From Thermoanaerobaculum sp. (GTDB taxonomy: Bacteria > Acidobacteriota > Thermoanaerobaculia > Multivoradales > UBA5704): a DNA stretch of 64,000 nt. How positions within the stretch are numbered: the first letter of the stretch is position 1; the number at the start of each line of letters is the position of its first letter. The translations under genes were made by a program, and so were the position numbers. Of this stretch, positions 7,427-16,489 are shown in pieces. The notes under the pieces were generated by a model that worked only from the letters and a program-made list of their open reading frames with translations, searched no databases and had not been told where the DNA came from. Location of the stretch: assembly GCA_021154885.1 (NCBI GenBank), contig JAJKHS010000022.1, forward strand, positions 1 through 64,000, given 5' to 3'.

Positions 7427-8842
7427 CTATTCCCGCGCCACCGGCAGGCTGAACCCGAAGACGGAGCCCCGGCCCACCTCGCTCTCCACCCAGACCCGGC
7501 CGCCGTGGGCGGCGGCGAGCTGCTTGACGATGGCGAGCCCCAGGCCCGCGCCGCCCGTGGCCCGACTGCGGGAGGCGTCCGTGCGGTAGAAGCGCTCGAA
7601 GAGGAAGGGGAGGTGCTCCGCGGAGATGCCGGGTCCCGAGTCCTCGACCGTCACCTCGACGTTGCCGTCCGCGGCCCGGGCCTTCACCCGAATGGAGCCG
7701 CCGGGCGGCGCGTGGGTGACGGCGTTGCCCAGGAGGTTGCGGAGGATCTGGGCCAGGCGCCGGGCGTCCGCGTCCACGGCCGGCAGGTCCGAAGGAAACT
7801 CGATCTCGATCCGCACTTCTTTCTCCGCCGCCCGGGGGCGCAGGGCCTTCACCGCCCGGTCCACCTCACGGGCGAGGTCGAGGGGCCCGCGCTCCAGCTC
7901 GAGCTGCCCCGCCTCGGCCAGAGCCAGGTCCTGGAGGTCGTCGATCAGCGTTTCGAGCAGCCGCGCCTCCTCGTGGAGAGACTCCAGGGCCTCGGGGGTC
8001 GCCGGCGCCAGGCCGTCCTGCAGCGCTTCGAGCTGGCAGCGGAGGCTGGTCAGCGGGCTGCGCAGCTCGTGGGCCACGTCGCTCACCAGGTCGCGCCGCA
8101 GCCGCTCGGCCGTGGCCCGGCGCTCGGCCATGGCGTTGAAGGCCCGGGCCAGCCCGGCGATCTCGTCCCGCCCTGCCACCGCGACCCGCTGCTCGAGATC
8201 GCCCGCTTCCATGCGCCGCGCGGCGCGGGTGAGCGCCTCGACGGGCCTCAGGATGCGCCGGGAGAGTGCGAACGAAAGGAGGAGGCCCGCCGTGCCCGCG
8301 GCCAGGGCCGCCAGCAGCAGCGCGCGGTTGATCCGCCCCACGAGCCCGCCACCGCTAATCCCACCCTGAGGTGTCGCCGGGGTGGAGAAGAGCGTTCCCA
8401 GCGCGCTCCCGCCGGCCGCCGTCAGCGTCACGTGGTAGGGCTCCACGAGCTCCAGCTCACCCGTGCCGTGGGGAGTCCGCCGCATGATGGAGAGCCGCCG
8501 GCCACCTTCGCCGATGCGGACGGCGCCGTAGGTCTCGTCCGGGCTGGTGGCCGCCGCGAACCGGCCATCCGCTCCCACCACCAGCAGCTCCCGCTCCATC
8601 CGCCCGCCCGCCGCGGCGAGGATCGCGTGAGCGCCGCTCCAGCTCCCCGTCCGCTGCCGCCAGGCCGCCAGCTCCGTCGCCAGGGCGTCCAGGTCCTCCG
8701 GCCGCGGCCCGCGGGACGCCAGGTACTGCCGGAGCTCCACCGACACCACCCGGGTCGAGAGGAGGGCTACCGCGCCGAGGACGATGGCCAGCACGGCCGC
8801 CACCATCAGCGGCAGGCGGACGCGGAGGCTATGGAACAGCAA
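7427..8842 (-). CDS. Two-component sensor histidine kinase
   Basis: The 471-residue kinase has an N-terminal membrane segment, a periplasmic region of about 130 residues, a second membrane segment near residue 175, a HAMP linker (RRILRPVEALTRAARRMEAG), a HisKA domain with phospho-acceptor His in VAHELRSPLTSLRCQ, and a HATPase domain with N box (LLGNAVTHAPPG), G1 (DSGPGI) and G2 (GGAGLGLAIVKQLA). The layout is that of BaeS/CpxA-type kinases. Its start overlaps the response regulator gene by 14 bases, so the two form an operon. The signal sensed cannot be read from the sequence. Confidence 0.93.
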   Translation of the reverse strand: MLFHSLRVRLPLMVAAVLAIVLGAVALLSTRVVSVELRQYLASRGPRPEDLDALATELAAWRQRTGSWSGAHAILAAAGGRMERELLVVGADGRFAAATSPDETYGAVRIGEGGRRLSIMRRTPHGTGELELVEPYHVTLTAAGGSALGTLFSTPATPQGGISGGGLVGRINRALLLAALAAGTAGLLLSFALSRRILRPVEALTRAARRMEAGDLEQRVAVAGRDEIAGLARAFNAMAERRATAERLRRDLVSDVAHELRSPLTSLRCQLEALQDGLAPATPEALESLHEEARLLETLIDDLQDLALAEAGQLELERGPLDLAREVDRAVKALRPRAAEKEVRIEIEFPSDLPAVDADARRLAQILRNLLGNAVTHAPPGGSIRVKARAADGNVEVTVEDSGPGISAEHLPFLFERFYRTDASRSRATGGAGLGLAIVKQLAAAHGGRVWVESEVGRGSVFGFSLPVARE

Positions 8843-9551
8843 GGGGCTCTCCGGCGAAGCGGTAACCGACGCCGAACACGGTCTCGATCCAGGTGGCCCC
8901 GAGCTTGCGGCGCAGGTTCTTGACGTGCACGTCCACCGTCCGCTCCATCCCTTCGTAGTCCCAGCCGAAGGCCCGCTCCACCAGCTCGGTGCGGGAGAAG
9001 GCGCGGCCCGGAGAGCGGGCCAGGGCTGCCAGGAGCTGGAGCTCGTGGCGGGTGAGGGTCACCCTCTGGCCCCATACCTCCACCTCGCGGCGTGCCAAGT
9101 CCACCCTCAGGTCCCGGAACCGCAGCTCGGCCGGCCCGTCCTCCGTGGCGCCGGTATCGCCGGGATTGCGCGGCCCGGCCCGGCGCAGCACGGCCCGCAC
9201 CCGGGCCACCAGCTCGCGGGGGCTGAACGGCTTGGTGACGTAGTCGTCCGCCCCCAGGTCGAGCCCTCGCAGCTTGTCCGCCTCCGTGGTGCGGGCAGTG
9301 AGGAGGATCACCGGCACCTCGGACTCGGCCTGGAGCGTGCGGCACACCTCCAGGCCGTCCACCTGGGGCAGCATGACGTCGAGCACGACGAGGTCCGGCC
9401 GCAGTGATCGCGCCGCCTCCAGACCCTGCCGGCCGTCGAACGCCAGGGCGACCTCGAACCCCGCGCTCTCCAAATACAGCTTCACCGCCGCGGATGTCTT
9501 GCGATCATCCTCGATGATCAGAATGCTGGGCAGCCGGCCGGCGGGGTCCAT
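8829..9551 (-). CDS. OmpR-type response regulator
   Basis: The 240-residue protein starts at ATG 9551 (MDPAGRLPSILIIEDDR); a longer upstream frame is unrelated sequence. It has a receiver domain with the acidic pair EDD, phospho-acceptor Asp in LVVLDVMLPQVDG, Thr in LLTAR and Lys in YVTKPFSP, followed by a winged-helix DNA-binding domain (LTRHELQLLAALARSPGRAF, then RTVDVHVKNLRRKLG). It is the partner of the downstream kinase, with which it overlaps. A serine hydrolase gene lies upstream on the same strand, 28 bases before it, and may be co-transcribed. Confidence 0.94.
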   Translation of the reverse strand: MDPAGRLPSILIIEDDRKTSAAVKLYLESAGFEVALAFDGRQGLEAARSLRPDLVVLDVMLPQVDGLEVCRTLQAESEVPVILLTARTTEADKLRGLDLGADDYVTKPFSPRELVARVRAVLRRAGPRNPGDTGATEDGPAELRFRDLRVDLARREVEVWGQRVTLTRHELQLLAALARSPGRAFSRTELVERAFGWDYEGMERTVDVHVKNLRRKLGATWIETVFGVGYRFAGEPLAVP

Positions 9552-9579
9552 GCAGGAAGAGTGTAGAGGAGTGTAGAGG

Positions 9580-10653
9580 CTAGTCCCCGAACCCGAACCA
9601 CCCCCGCACGGCCTTGCCCACGTCCATCGCCGCTGGCGGGTCGTAGTTGGAGAGGACGATGAGCGTGTAGCCCTGGTCCATCTGCTCCAGGAGGGCGTTG
9701 CACCCCTCGGTGCCGCCGGCGGCTCCGATCCCCGCGATCTTGCGGCCGTCCGGGAAGAGGGTGCCGGAGCGCAGGGCGGTGTCGAAGCGGAGCATGTCGT
9801 CCACCGTCGAGTAGCCACCGCCGGCCGGGCTGCCCTTGAAGAAGGTGGTGAAGAGGTTGTTCCGCCGGGCCCCGCCGGGCGCCGGGCCCCGCGGGCCCTC
9901 CTTGGTGTAGCCCACCGCGCGGTTCGACACCGGCACGTCCAGCTCCCACGAGTCGGTGCTCGTCATGCCCGCCGGCTTGTAGATATGCTCGCGGACGTAC
10001 TCGTAGTAATCCTGGCCCGAAGCGGCCTCCACGATCGCCCCCAGCACCACGTAGCCCGCGTTCGAGTACTGCTGCTTGCTGCCGGGCTCGAAGAGCAGGG
10101 GCTTGTTGGCGAACAGGACGAAGAGGTCCCGCGGCTTGAGCAGCCGGTCCTTGGCGCCCTTCTCGAACTCCTCGGTGAAGATGTCCCCGAGGCCGGAGCG
10201 CATGTCGCGCAACTGGAGGATCGTCACCCTGGCCGCCGCGTCCTTGTTCGGGTAATCGGGAAGCCACTTGCCGATCGTGTCGTCCAGGGACAGCTTGCCC
10301 GCCAGAGCGAGCTGCTCGACGGCGATGCGGGTGAAGACCTTGTTGATCGATCCCAGGTTGAACTTCGTCTCCGGATTGTTGGGCACCTTGAGGCCGAGGT
10401 CGGCGAAGCCGTACGCCTGGCGGAAGAGCGGCTTGCCATCCCTGGCCAGCAGCACCACCCCCGAGAACTCGTCCGCCGCCGCCTTCGCTCCCATCTCCTT
10501 GCCGAGCGCGGCCACCACCTCCGCCGCGGACATCTTCGCCGTCTTCGCTGTCCTCGTCGTGGCGGGTGCTTTCGCCTCCTGAGCGAGACCGGCCGCCGCC
10601 ACCAGCAGACCGCCGGCGATTCCGGCGGCCACCCATCGTGAGATTTCGTTCAT
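9580..10653 (-). CDS. Beta-lactamase-fold serine hydrolase
   Basis: The 357-residue secreted protein starts at ATG 10653 after AGGGAGGAA and has a signal peptide (AGIAGGLLVAAAGLAQ). It carries the class C/penicillin-binding motifs SxxK in NLGSINKVFT and YxN in QYSNAGYVVLG. The third motif, normally HxG, appears as a shortened GAAGGTEGC, and the preceding region is shorter than usual, so the enzyme may be degraded or specialised. Such proteins hydrolyse peptides, esters or cell-wall fragments. It lies directly upstream of the two-component genes, which suggests a link to envelope sensing. Beta-lactam resistance should not be assumed. Confidence 0.85.
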   Translation of the reverse strand: MNEISRWVAAGIAGGLLVAAAGLAQEAKAPATTRTAKTAKMSAAEVVAALGKEMGAKAAADEFSGVVLLARDGKPLFRQAYGFADLGLKVPNNPETKFNLGSINKVFTRIAVEQLALAGKLSLDDTIGKWLPDYPNKDAAARVTILQLRDMRSGLGDIFTEEFEKGAKDRLLKPRDLFVLFANKPLLFEPGSKQQYSNAGYVVLGAIVEAASGQDYYEYVREHIYKPAGMTSTDSWELDVPVSNRAVGYTKEGPRGPAPGGARRNNLFTTFFKGSPAGGGYSTVDDMLRFDTALRSGTLFPDGRKIAGIGAAGGTEGCNALLEQMDQGYTLIVLSNYDPPAAMDVGKAVRGWFGFGD

Positions 10654-10789
10654 GGCGTTCCTCCCTGAAAGACCGGCGCCGGACTCACCGGCGACCGTGG
10701 GAAGAGCGTAGGGGGGAGTTGTGAAGGAGTGATGAAGGGGTGTGGGCCGGCGCGGAACGCCTCGCCGCCGGGATAGACTCCGCCCCGTC

Positions 10790-11656
10790 ATGTCCTCCTC
10801 CTACGGTGGCCAGAGCATGGTGGCTCCCCTGCGGCGGGTCCTCGTCCGCCGGCCCGGCGAGGCGTTCGGCGGCGCCGACCCGGCCGTCTGGCACTACACG
10901 TCTCGTCCCGACCTGGCGGCGGCCCGGCGCGAGCACGACGCTCTGGTGGAGATCCTCCGGGCGGCTGGCGCCGAGGTCATCGAGCACGCCGAGCCCCAGC
11001 CGCAGCGGGCGGACGCGATCTTCGTCTTCGATCCGGCCCTGATCACCGACCAGGGGGCCGTCCTCCTGCGCATGGGCAAGGCCCTGCGCCGCGGCGAGGA
11101 GGAGGCGATGGGCCGCCGGCTCCAGGAGATGGGCGTCCCCATCCTCGGCGCCCTCCATGGCGAGGCCACAGCCGAGGGGGGCGACCTGCTGTGGCTCGAC
11201 CGCCGCACCCTGGCCGCCGGCCACGGCTTCCGCACCAACGCCGAGGGGCTGCGCCAGCTCTGGGAGATCCTGGACCCCCTGGGCGTTGAGGTCCTGCCCG
11301 TCGAGCTGCCGTACTTCGGCGGCCCCGAGGCGTGCCTCCACCTCCTCTCCCTCATCAGCCTGGTGGACGACGACCTCGCGGTGATCTATCCGCCGCTCCT
11401 CTCCGTCCCCTTCTGGCGCCTGCTGCGCGAGCGGGGGGTCCAGCTTGTCGAGGTCCCGGAAGAGGAGCTCCCCACCCAGGGGCCGAACGTCCTGGCCCTG
11501 GCGCCCCGGAAGGCGCTCCTGCTGGAGGGGAACCCGGTGACCCGCCGGCGCCTGGAGGAGGCCGGCTGCGAGGTGATCACCTACCGCGGCCGGGAGATCT
11601 CCCTCAAGGCCGAGGGCGGGCCGACCTGCCTGACGCGGCCGATCTGGCGGGAGTAG
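10790..11656 (+). CDS. Dimethylarginine dimethylaminohydrolase-like (amidinotransferase fold) enzyme
   Basis: The 288-residue protein starts at ATG 10790, and upstream residues in the frame are not conserved-looking. The fold is the guanidine-modifying alpha/beta propeller: an early VLVRRPGEAF strand, Asp in FVFDPALIT, the EGGDLLWLD motif, His in CLHLLSLIS and a C-terminal catalytic Cys in EGGPTCLTRPI. This pattern fits DDAH or a related arginine deiminase-type hydrolase acting on methylated arginine or similar guanidines. It is divergent from the serine hydrolase and convergent with the EamA gene. The exact substrate is not determined. Confidence 0.83.
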   Translation: MSSSYGGQSMVAPLRRVLVRRPGEAFGGADPAVWHYTSRPDLAAARREHDALVEILRAAGAEVIEHAEPQPQRADAIFVFDPALITDQGAVLLRMGKALRRGEEEAMGRRLQEMGVPILGALHGEATAEGGDLLWLDRRTLAAGHGFRTNAEGLRQLWEILDPLGVEVLPVELPYFGGPEACLHLLSLISLVDDDLAVIYPPLLSVPFWRLLRERGVQLVEVPEEELPTQGPNVLALAPRKALLLEGNPVTRRRLEEAGCEVITYRGREISLKAEGGPTCLTRPIWRE

Positions 11657-11677
11657 AAGGTCTGGACGAAGAGCCGC

Positions 11678-12112
11678 TCACCGCTTGAAGCCGAGAATCA
11701 CCACGCCCACTCCGACCAGCAGGATCCCCAGCCACTCCCGCGGGCTCGGGCGCTCGTGCAGAAAGATCGTGGCAAAGATGGCGACGAGCACGAGGCTCAG
11801 CTTGTCCACCGGCGCGACCTTCGAAGCCTCCCCGATCTTCAGCGCCCGGAAGTAGCACACCCACGAGGCCCCCGTCGCCATCCCGGAAAGCACCAGGAAG
11901 GACCACGTCTTCGTCCGCAGATCGAAAGGATTGCTCCACTTCCCCGTGAAGTACACGAACCCGGCGAGGGCGATCAGGATGACGACGGTGCGGATGAGCG
12001 TCGCGAGATCGGAATCGACGCCTTCCAGGCCGACCTTGGCGAAGATCGCCGTGAGCGCGGCGAAGACCGCCGAGAGCAGAGCCCAGTGAAACCAGCCGGA
12101 AGTCGTAGCCAT
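11678..12112 (-). CDS. Single-domain EamA-type membrane protein
   Basis: The 144-residue protein starts at ATG 12112 after AAAGGAGG. It has about five hydrophobic segments and the features of one EamA half-repeat: FAALTAIFAKVGLEGVD near the N-terminus and KVAPVDKLSLVLVAIFATIF with FLHERPSPREWLGILL at the C-terminus. Full drug/metabolite transporters carry two such halves, so this protein would act as a dimer. The substrate is unknown. It is convergent with the DDAH-like gene, 21 bases apart. Confidence 0.85.
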   Translation of the reverse strand: MATTSGWFHWALLSAVFAALTAIFAKVGLEGVDSDLATLIRTVVILIALAGFVYFTGKWSNPFDLRTKTWSFLVLSGMATGASWVCYFRALKIGEASKVAPVDKLSLVLVAIFATIFLHERPSPREWLGILLVGVGVVILGFKR

Positions 12113-12194
12113 GCAGCGCCCTCCTTTCAGGCGATCCCATTCTAACTGGCGCCGGTCACACTCGCGCGAGCCGCCGAAGCGAGATTGCCGCTTC

Positions 12195-12298
12195 GCGATC
12201 TCTGGTCCGGAGCCCGCGAGCTGCGGTGGAGAGATCTCGATCCCTGTTGCGAGGCTCGCGATCCCTGCCGCGAAACTCGCGAGCCCACGCCGGGGCTC
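12195..12298. repeat. 21-bp tandem repeat array, five units
   Basis: Read from 12195, units of 21, 21, 21, 21 and 20 bases follow each other. They mostly begin GCGA and end CTC, for example GCGATCCCTGCCGCGAAACT(C). Units three and four differ at only a few positions. The array fills part of the 308-base gap between the EamA gene and the secreted protein gene, in which I see no other gene. The period and end bases match the larger array at 54891-55120. Confidence 0.7.
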
Positions 12299-12420
12299 GC
12301 GAGAGCTTTGCCACTGCCGGGCGCGGCTCGCCGGCGGAGTTGCGTGGACGTTTTGGCCGGGCGGATCGCAAAACTTCGTGCAGAACCAGCGCCGGCCGGA
12401 GGACTGTCCCGTCACCGCTC

Positions 12421-12951
12421 CTACGGGTTGTATCCCACTTTGGGGCACCCCGGAGGCATCTTCGGAGGAGGACAACTGAACGCTTCGAGCTTGTTCTGGC
12501 TGCTCTTGGTCCAGTAGTAGGCCGAGGTCCGCTGCACTCCACAGGTCCTGAAGTTGATCGTCTTGGTCCCGATGGTGATCGATCCGCTCAAGGGGCTGAA
12601 CCCGGCGGTCGAATTCATGTTGAAGGTAATCGGCGTGGTCGCGGCCCCACCGTTGAACGTCGTCTGGACGTTCTGATTGTTGGGAGTGTATTGCCATTGG
12701 CTGCCAGAGACGGGGTACACCTCTTGCGAGTTGTTCGTCCTGGTGATGACGATTCGGGGCTCCCGGTAACAGTGATAGTTGGCGCCTCGCTGCAAGCTGA
12801 GCCCGGCGATGTTCTGGACCGTCGGGTCGCTGGGATTGTCACAGTGAAGGATCTCTTCCTGGGCGATCGTCGCGCAATCCACCTGGGCGACGATGCGGGA
12901 GGGACAGAAAGCCAGCAGGGCGCAGACCGGGATCAGCAAAAGCCGTCTCAT
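12421..12951 (-). CDS. Secreted hypothetical protein
   Basis: The 176-residue protein starts at ATG 12951 with AAAGGAGA upstream. A clear signal peptide (MRRLLLIPVCALLAFCPSRI, cleavage near AQVD) is followed by a Cys-, Asn- and Thr-rich domain with six cysteines after the signal (DCATIA, LHCDN, YHCYRE, RTCGVQ, FSCPPP, PGCPK), probably disulfide-bonded outside the cytoplasm. I do not recognise the family. The asparagine/threonine-rich composition resembles beta-rich surface proteins. It has no operon partner. Confidence 0.75.
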   Translation of the reverse strand: MRRLLLIPVCALLAFCPSRIVAQVDCATIAQEEILHCDNPSDPTVQNIAGLSLQRGANYHCYREPRIVITRTNNSQEVYPVSGSQWQYTPNNQNVQTTFNGGAATTPITFNMNSTAGFSPLSGSITIGTKTINFRTCGVQRTSAYYWTKSSQNKLEAFSCPPPKMPPGCPKVGYNP

Positions 12952-13101
12952 CTTGATCTCCTTTCATTGGCAAGGCTTCGTCCCACGCAGGAGGAGCCCT
13001 GCGCCGCGGAATCCGAAGTCCAGATTGCCGTTCGTTCCACTATCCCTTACGGCAACTCGGAGCGTTTCGGATGAGAGCCCGCCCCGCGAAATCGGCAAGC
13101 T

Positions 13102-14136
13102 CTACACTGGGGGCTCACCCGGGCTCAGGATCTCCAGCCAGGCGGCCGTCCCCTGCTTCCCTGGCCCGAGGAGAGGGAGGATCTCCGCACCGGTCCCCGG
13201 CGCAGGCAGGTTGCGACCGAAGAGGAGGCGGACGGCTCCCTCCACTCGCCCGGCCAGGGTCCAGGCCACCCGTCCGAAGGTCATCCGGGCGTTGATCTCT
13301 CCCAGCGGATGGAGGATCTCGCCGCCGCCCTCCTTGCGATACCTCCAGGCGTCGATGCCGAAAGGCCCCGCGTAGCCGGCACGGCGCAAGGCGGCGGCCA
13401 CGGCTTCGACGGTCTCCAGGAGGCGGTCCCGCTCGGCCCCGGAGAGGACCGGCTGGAGATCGATCCCCGCGAACTGGCCTTTGGCGTCCACCCTCTGGCC
13501 ATGGACGCCCACGATATGCAGGCCGGTTTCGGTGAGGAGGGCCGAGACGCCGAAATCGGCCGTGCGATCCATCCATGGTTCGAAGAGGAGGGGACCGTGG
13601 CGGTCGAAGAGGTGCTCCAGTGTCCGCCGGGGCCGCCTTGACCGGGGATCGGAGATCTGCGGACCCATCCTTTCTATATAGCGATTGCGGCCAGAGGCGG
13701 AGAGGGGCGCCTTCACCACCCAGCTTCGAGGCGCCCGCGAGGAGGAGAGGATGCGGTCGAGGTCAGAGAGGGACTCCACCATCCGTGCTCCGGGCAGGAC
13801 GCAGCCGAGCTCTTCGGCGAGCTGAAGGCAGAAGGCGCGGTGGTGGACGGCGGCGGCGATGGCGGAGTGGACACCCCAAGCCAGGACTTCGTCTACCGGG
13901 GGAAGCTCATGAAGTGGACCCGATTCCAGGATCGGCCGGGGGAGGCCCGGCACTTCCAGGACCAGCTCCGGGTCGACTGGTGCCGGGGTCCAGAGGCGGT
14001 CCCCCTCGCGGGCGAAGGCGCGGAGGAGGGTGGCGAGGCCGGAGACGGTCGCCAGGACAGCGCGGGGCGGCGTGGTCCGCCGGCGGGCGAGGTCGTCCTC
14101 CCAGAGGAGGTTGGCGAGGATGCGCCGGCCGGGCAT
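13102..14136 (-). CDS. ATP-grasp-type protein
   Basis: The 344-residue protein has hallmarks of an ATP-grasp ligase: the ATP-lid lysine in SWVVKAPLSASGRNRY, a FEPWMDR strand, and near the end HPLGEINARMTFGRVAW with the metal-binding Glu and Asn. Unlike large ATP-grasp enzymes it has a long N-terminal region with an aspartate-rich ELPPVDEVLAWGVHS. Similar proteins are often linked to peptide or amino-acid ligation, but the substrate is not visible here. No neighbour suggests a pathway. Upstream lies an isolated hairpin at 14297-14327. Confidence 0.72.
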   Translation of the reverse strand: MPGRRILANLLWEDDLARRRTTPPRAVLATVSGLATLLRAFAREGDRLWTPAPVDPELVLEVPGLPRPILESGPLHELPPVDEVLAWGVHSAIAAAVHHRAFCLQLAEELGCVLPGARMVESLSDLDRILSSSRAPRSWVVKAPLSASGRNRYIERMGPQISDPRSRRPRRTLEHLFDRHGPLLFEPWMDRTADFGVSALLTETGLHIVGVHGQRVDAKGQFAGIDLQPVLSGAERDRLLETVEAVAAALRRAGYAGPFGIDAWRYRKEGGGEILHPLGEINARMTFGRVAWTLAGRVEGAVRLLFGRNLPAPGTGAEILPLLGPGKQGTAAWLEILSPGEPPV

Positions 14137-14296
14137 GACGTCGATTCTCCCGCGGAATGTATCCGAGTTGTCACGCTCTCAAGAGCTGGGCGCACTAAAC
14201 TGCTAGCGACATCTACTGAAGTTTTTAGGGAGATGGACCTCCGAATAGGAAAGAGTCCCGCCGGAGGCTTATTGAGAGAGGGTTTGTTTCCGTTCT

Positions 14297-14334
14297 CGCC
14301 GGGTGGCCCCGCTGGGGCACCCGGCGACTTTTCG
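14297..14334. terminator. GC-rich hairpin between minus-strand genes
   Basis: CGCCGGGTGGCCCC pairs with GGGGCACCCGGCG across a three-base loop, with one bulge. ACTTTT follows on the plus strand, but on the minus strand, where the flanking genes lie, no T run follows. It may therefore be a transcript-end structure or pause site rather than a classical intrinsic terminator. Confidence 0.4.
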
Positions 14335-14339
14335 TGTCG

Positions 14340-15113
14340 TCAGCTTTCACTCTCCTCCAGCCGGCGGATGAACTCCGCATCCAGCCCCGCCGCTTCCCGC
14401 CCCTCGCGATCGAAGATCCGCCCCCGGGCCCTGGAGGGGCGCAGGGGCCAGGTGAGATTGGCGCGAAAGGCGTCCCAGGCGGATTCGTCCTCCCCCTTGA
14501 ATCTCTGGAGCCAGGTCCAGCCGAAGCGGACGTGGTCGATCTCGTCGCGATGGACGCGCTCGATCACCGCCGCCGTCTTGAGGTCGCCCGCCCGGCGCGC
14601 CGCCTCGGCGTACTCCTCAGTGTGGTCGAGGTTGGCGTTCTCGAAGGTGAGGGACATGGTGCAGAGGAAGCGCAGAGGGGTGGTGATCGATTCGACCTTG
14701 CCCCAGAAGTAGCCGTGCACGGGGAAGTCGCCGAAGCGGGCGCCCGCGTCCTCCACCCGGGCGATGTACATGCGGGTGTGGCGCTGCTCGTCGTCGAGGA
14801 TGCGCAGCAGGCCACGGCGGAAGTCCGGCGGCGCGTCCGGAAAGGCAAGGAGGGCCCAGGCGAACAGCTCGGCGGCCTGCAGCTCGTGGTTCGCCAGGGC
14901 GTGGAGGATACGCGGCCGCTGGGCCGGGTCGGCCATCCCCACGAGGGACGGCACCTCCACTTTCTGGAAACGCAGGTGGGCCGGCCGCCCCGGCGCCGTC
15001 GCCCGGAAGGCCAGGCCGGGATCGGCGTCCGCCAGCTCGCCCGGAGCCGGCGCGAGCTTGGTGTCGAGATCCTCGGTGAGGAGGACGGTGCGCGCGAAGT
15101 CCCGGATCTCCAT
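14340..15113 (-). CDS. DUF455 ferritin-like protein
   Basis: The 257-residue protein carries the two-helix metal-binding pattern of the DUF455/MiaE-like ferritin superfamily: HALANHELQAAELFAWALLA, LDDEQRHTRMYI, LTFENANLDH and VHRDEIDHVRFGWTWLQRF, each with Glu and His at helix spacing. A di-iron site is therefore expected. It starts two bases after the SGNH-like gene, so the two are co-transcribed. The family reaction is not established, but some members are oxygen-dependent. The PFA-like tail RRLEESES is unremarkable. Confidence 0.8.
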   Translation of the reverse strand: MEIRDFARTVLLTEDLDTKLAPAPGELADADPGLAFRATAPGRPAHLRFQKVEVPSLVGMADPAQRPRILHALANHELQAAELFAWALLAFPDAPPDFRRGLLRILDDEQRHTRMYIARVEDAGARFGDFPVHGYFWGKVESITTPLRFLCTMSLTFENANLDHTEEYAEAARRAGDLKTAAVIERVHRDEIDHVRFGWTWLQRFKGEDESAWDAFRANLTWPLRPSRARGRIFDREGREAAGLDAEFIRRLEESES

Positions 15114-15115
15114 GT

Positions 15116-16441
15116 TCACAGCCCCTGCTGGATACGATCCGCCACCCGCTCCGCGATCTCCCGGGCGAAGGCCGAGGTGTAGTGGAGGCGGTCGACGTAG
15201 AGCGGACGCGTGTCGCCGATCTGGAGGTCGCCGAGCCAGAGGAAATCCCGCCCCAGCGTGGCCGGCGCGGACGTGCGCAGCCGGTCCAGGGCCGCGTAGT
15301 GAGGGGAATCGCCGAGGGCCGCGCCGCTCGTGGCGAAGAGATGGTGGCGGAGATCGTATTTCCAGTTCGGCGTCGGCTGCCAGATGAAGAGGGGCTTGAC
15401 GCCATAGGCGGCGCAGATCCCCTCCGCCATCTTCTTGTTGCGCAGCCAGCGCGCCACCACGTCCTCGCCGCGGGAGAGCGACGGGCTGTCGTCGCGGATC
15501 TGGATGGCCGTCCAGGGTGAACGGACCAGTTGCCGCAGGTAGCCGGTGTAGAAGGGCTCCTGGAAGTGCTCGTTGATGCCGTCGACGAACAGCACCACCT
15601 CCGGCGGCGCGTTGCCGGCTGCGAGGAGGGACTGGAAGAGGGCCAGCTCCTGCCCACTGAAGAAGTAGCCCTGGCCGAAGTTGTAGACGTGGATCGGCGC
15701 TCCGGGATAGCGCCGGCGCAGGGTCTCCTGGAGGTGCGAGGGGATCGTCTCCCAGTCCGCCAGGCCGTAGCCGAAGGTGGTGGAGCCGCCGAAGACCCAG
15801 ACGTTGTGCACCCCCGCCGCCATGGGCCACGGCCCCGGGTCGCGGACCAGCCGCAGGCCCGGCTCGACGACGTTGACGTACCGGCCGTGGAACGGCTTTT
15901 CCTCGAACTCGGTGTACGGCTGGAAACGCAGGGAGCGCCCCCAGCTCTCCGCCTGGAGGTCCGCCACCTGCCGGCGGGTCCAGCCCGGATAGATCAGAGC
16001 GAGCTGGTCGTCCCGCAGGGCCAGAGAGGGCGTACGAGCCCGGCTCCCCGCGAGATGGGCCAGCCGCACGAGGGGAAGCCGCATCATGGGCGAGTCGATC
16101 CCCTCCTCGGACGGCTTGGTCATCCCCTCGGCGTCCGTCAACCGCAGCCCGGCGGCGATCACCAGGTTGAGCAGCAGGAATCCCAGCAGCGTGTTGAAGA
16201 CGATCACGGCCACGCTCACCCAGACCGCGCGGAAGCCTTGGAGCCCTCCTTGAGCCCGGGTGCCGAGGAAGCTCACCGCGAGAACCACGGCGCCCGCGAT
16301 CACCATCAGCCACTGGCGCTCGCCGAATCCCGGCTGGCCGATCCCCAGCAGGTCGGCCCCGAGCCCGAGGAGGAGGAGCCCGAGGGCCGCCGCGCGGACG
16401 CCCCAGAGGAAGAGCTTGCCGGGATTGGCGAGGGTTGCCAT
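15116..16441 (-). CDS. Membrane-anchored SGNH-like hydrolase
   Basis: The 441-residue protein has two to three N-terminal membrane segments (VRAAALGLLLLGLGADLLG, LMVIAGAVVLAVSFLG and VIVFNTLLGFLLLNLV), then a periplasmic domain with SGNH features: the Ser block WVFGGSTTFGYG, the Asn-Gly oxyanion region VVLFVDGINEHF and the C-terminal Asp-x-x-His in YVDRLHYTSAF. Such proteins often esterify or de-esterify envelope polysaccharides. It is followed after two bases by the DUF455 gene. The substrate is unknown. Confidence 0.78.
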   Translation of the reverse strand: MATLANPGKLFLWGVRAAALGLLLLGLGADLLGIGQPGFGERQWLMVIAGAVVLAVSFLGTRAQGGLQGFRAVWVSVAVIVFNTLLGFLLLNLVIAAGLRLTDAEGMTKPSEEGIDSPMMRLPLVRLAHLAGSRARTPSLALRDDQLALIYPGWTRRQVADLQAESWGRSLRFQPYTEFEEKPFHGRYVNVVEPGLRLVRDPGPWPMAAGVHNVWVFGGSTTFGYGLADWETIPSHLQETLRRRYPGAPIHVYNFGQGYFFSGQELALFQSLLAAGNAPPEVVLFVDGINEHFQEPFYTGYLRQLVRSPWTAIQIRDDSPSLSRGEDVVARWLRNKKMAEGICAAYGVKPLFIWQPTPNWKYDLRHHLFATSGAALGDSPHYAALDRLRTSAPATLGRDFLWLGDLQIGDTRPLYVDRLHYTSAFAREIAERVADRIQQGL

Positions 16442-16489
16442 GCGGGGAACGTTATCGCAGGAGGGAGTCGTTGGGTCTTAGAGCTTGAC

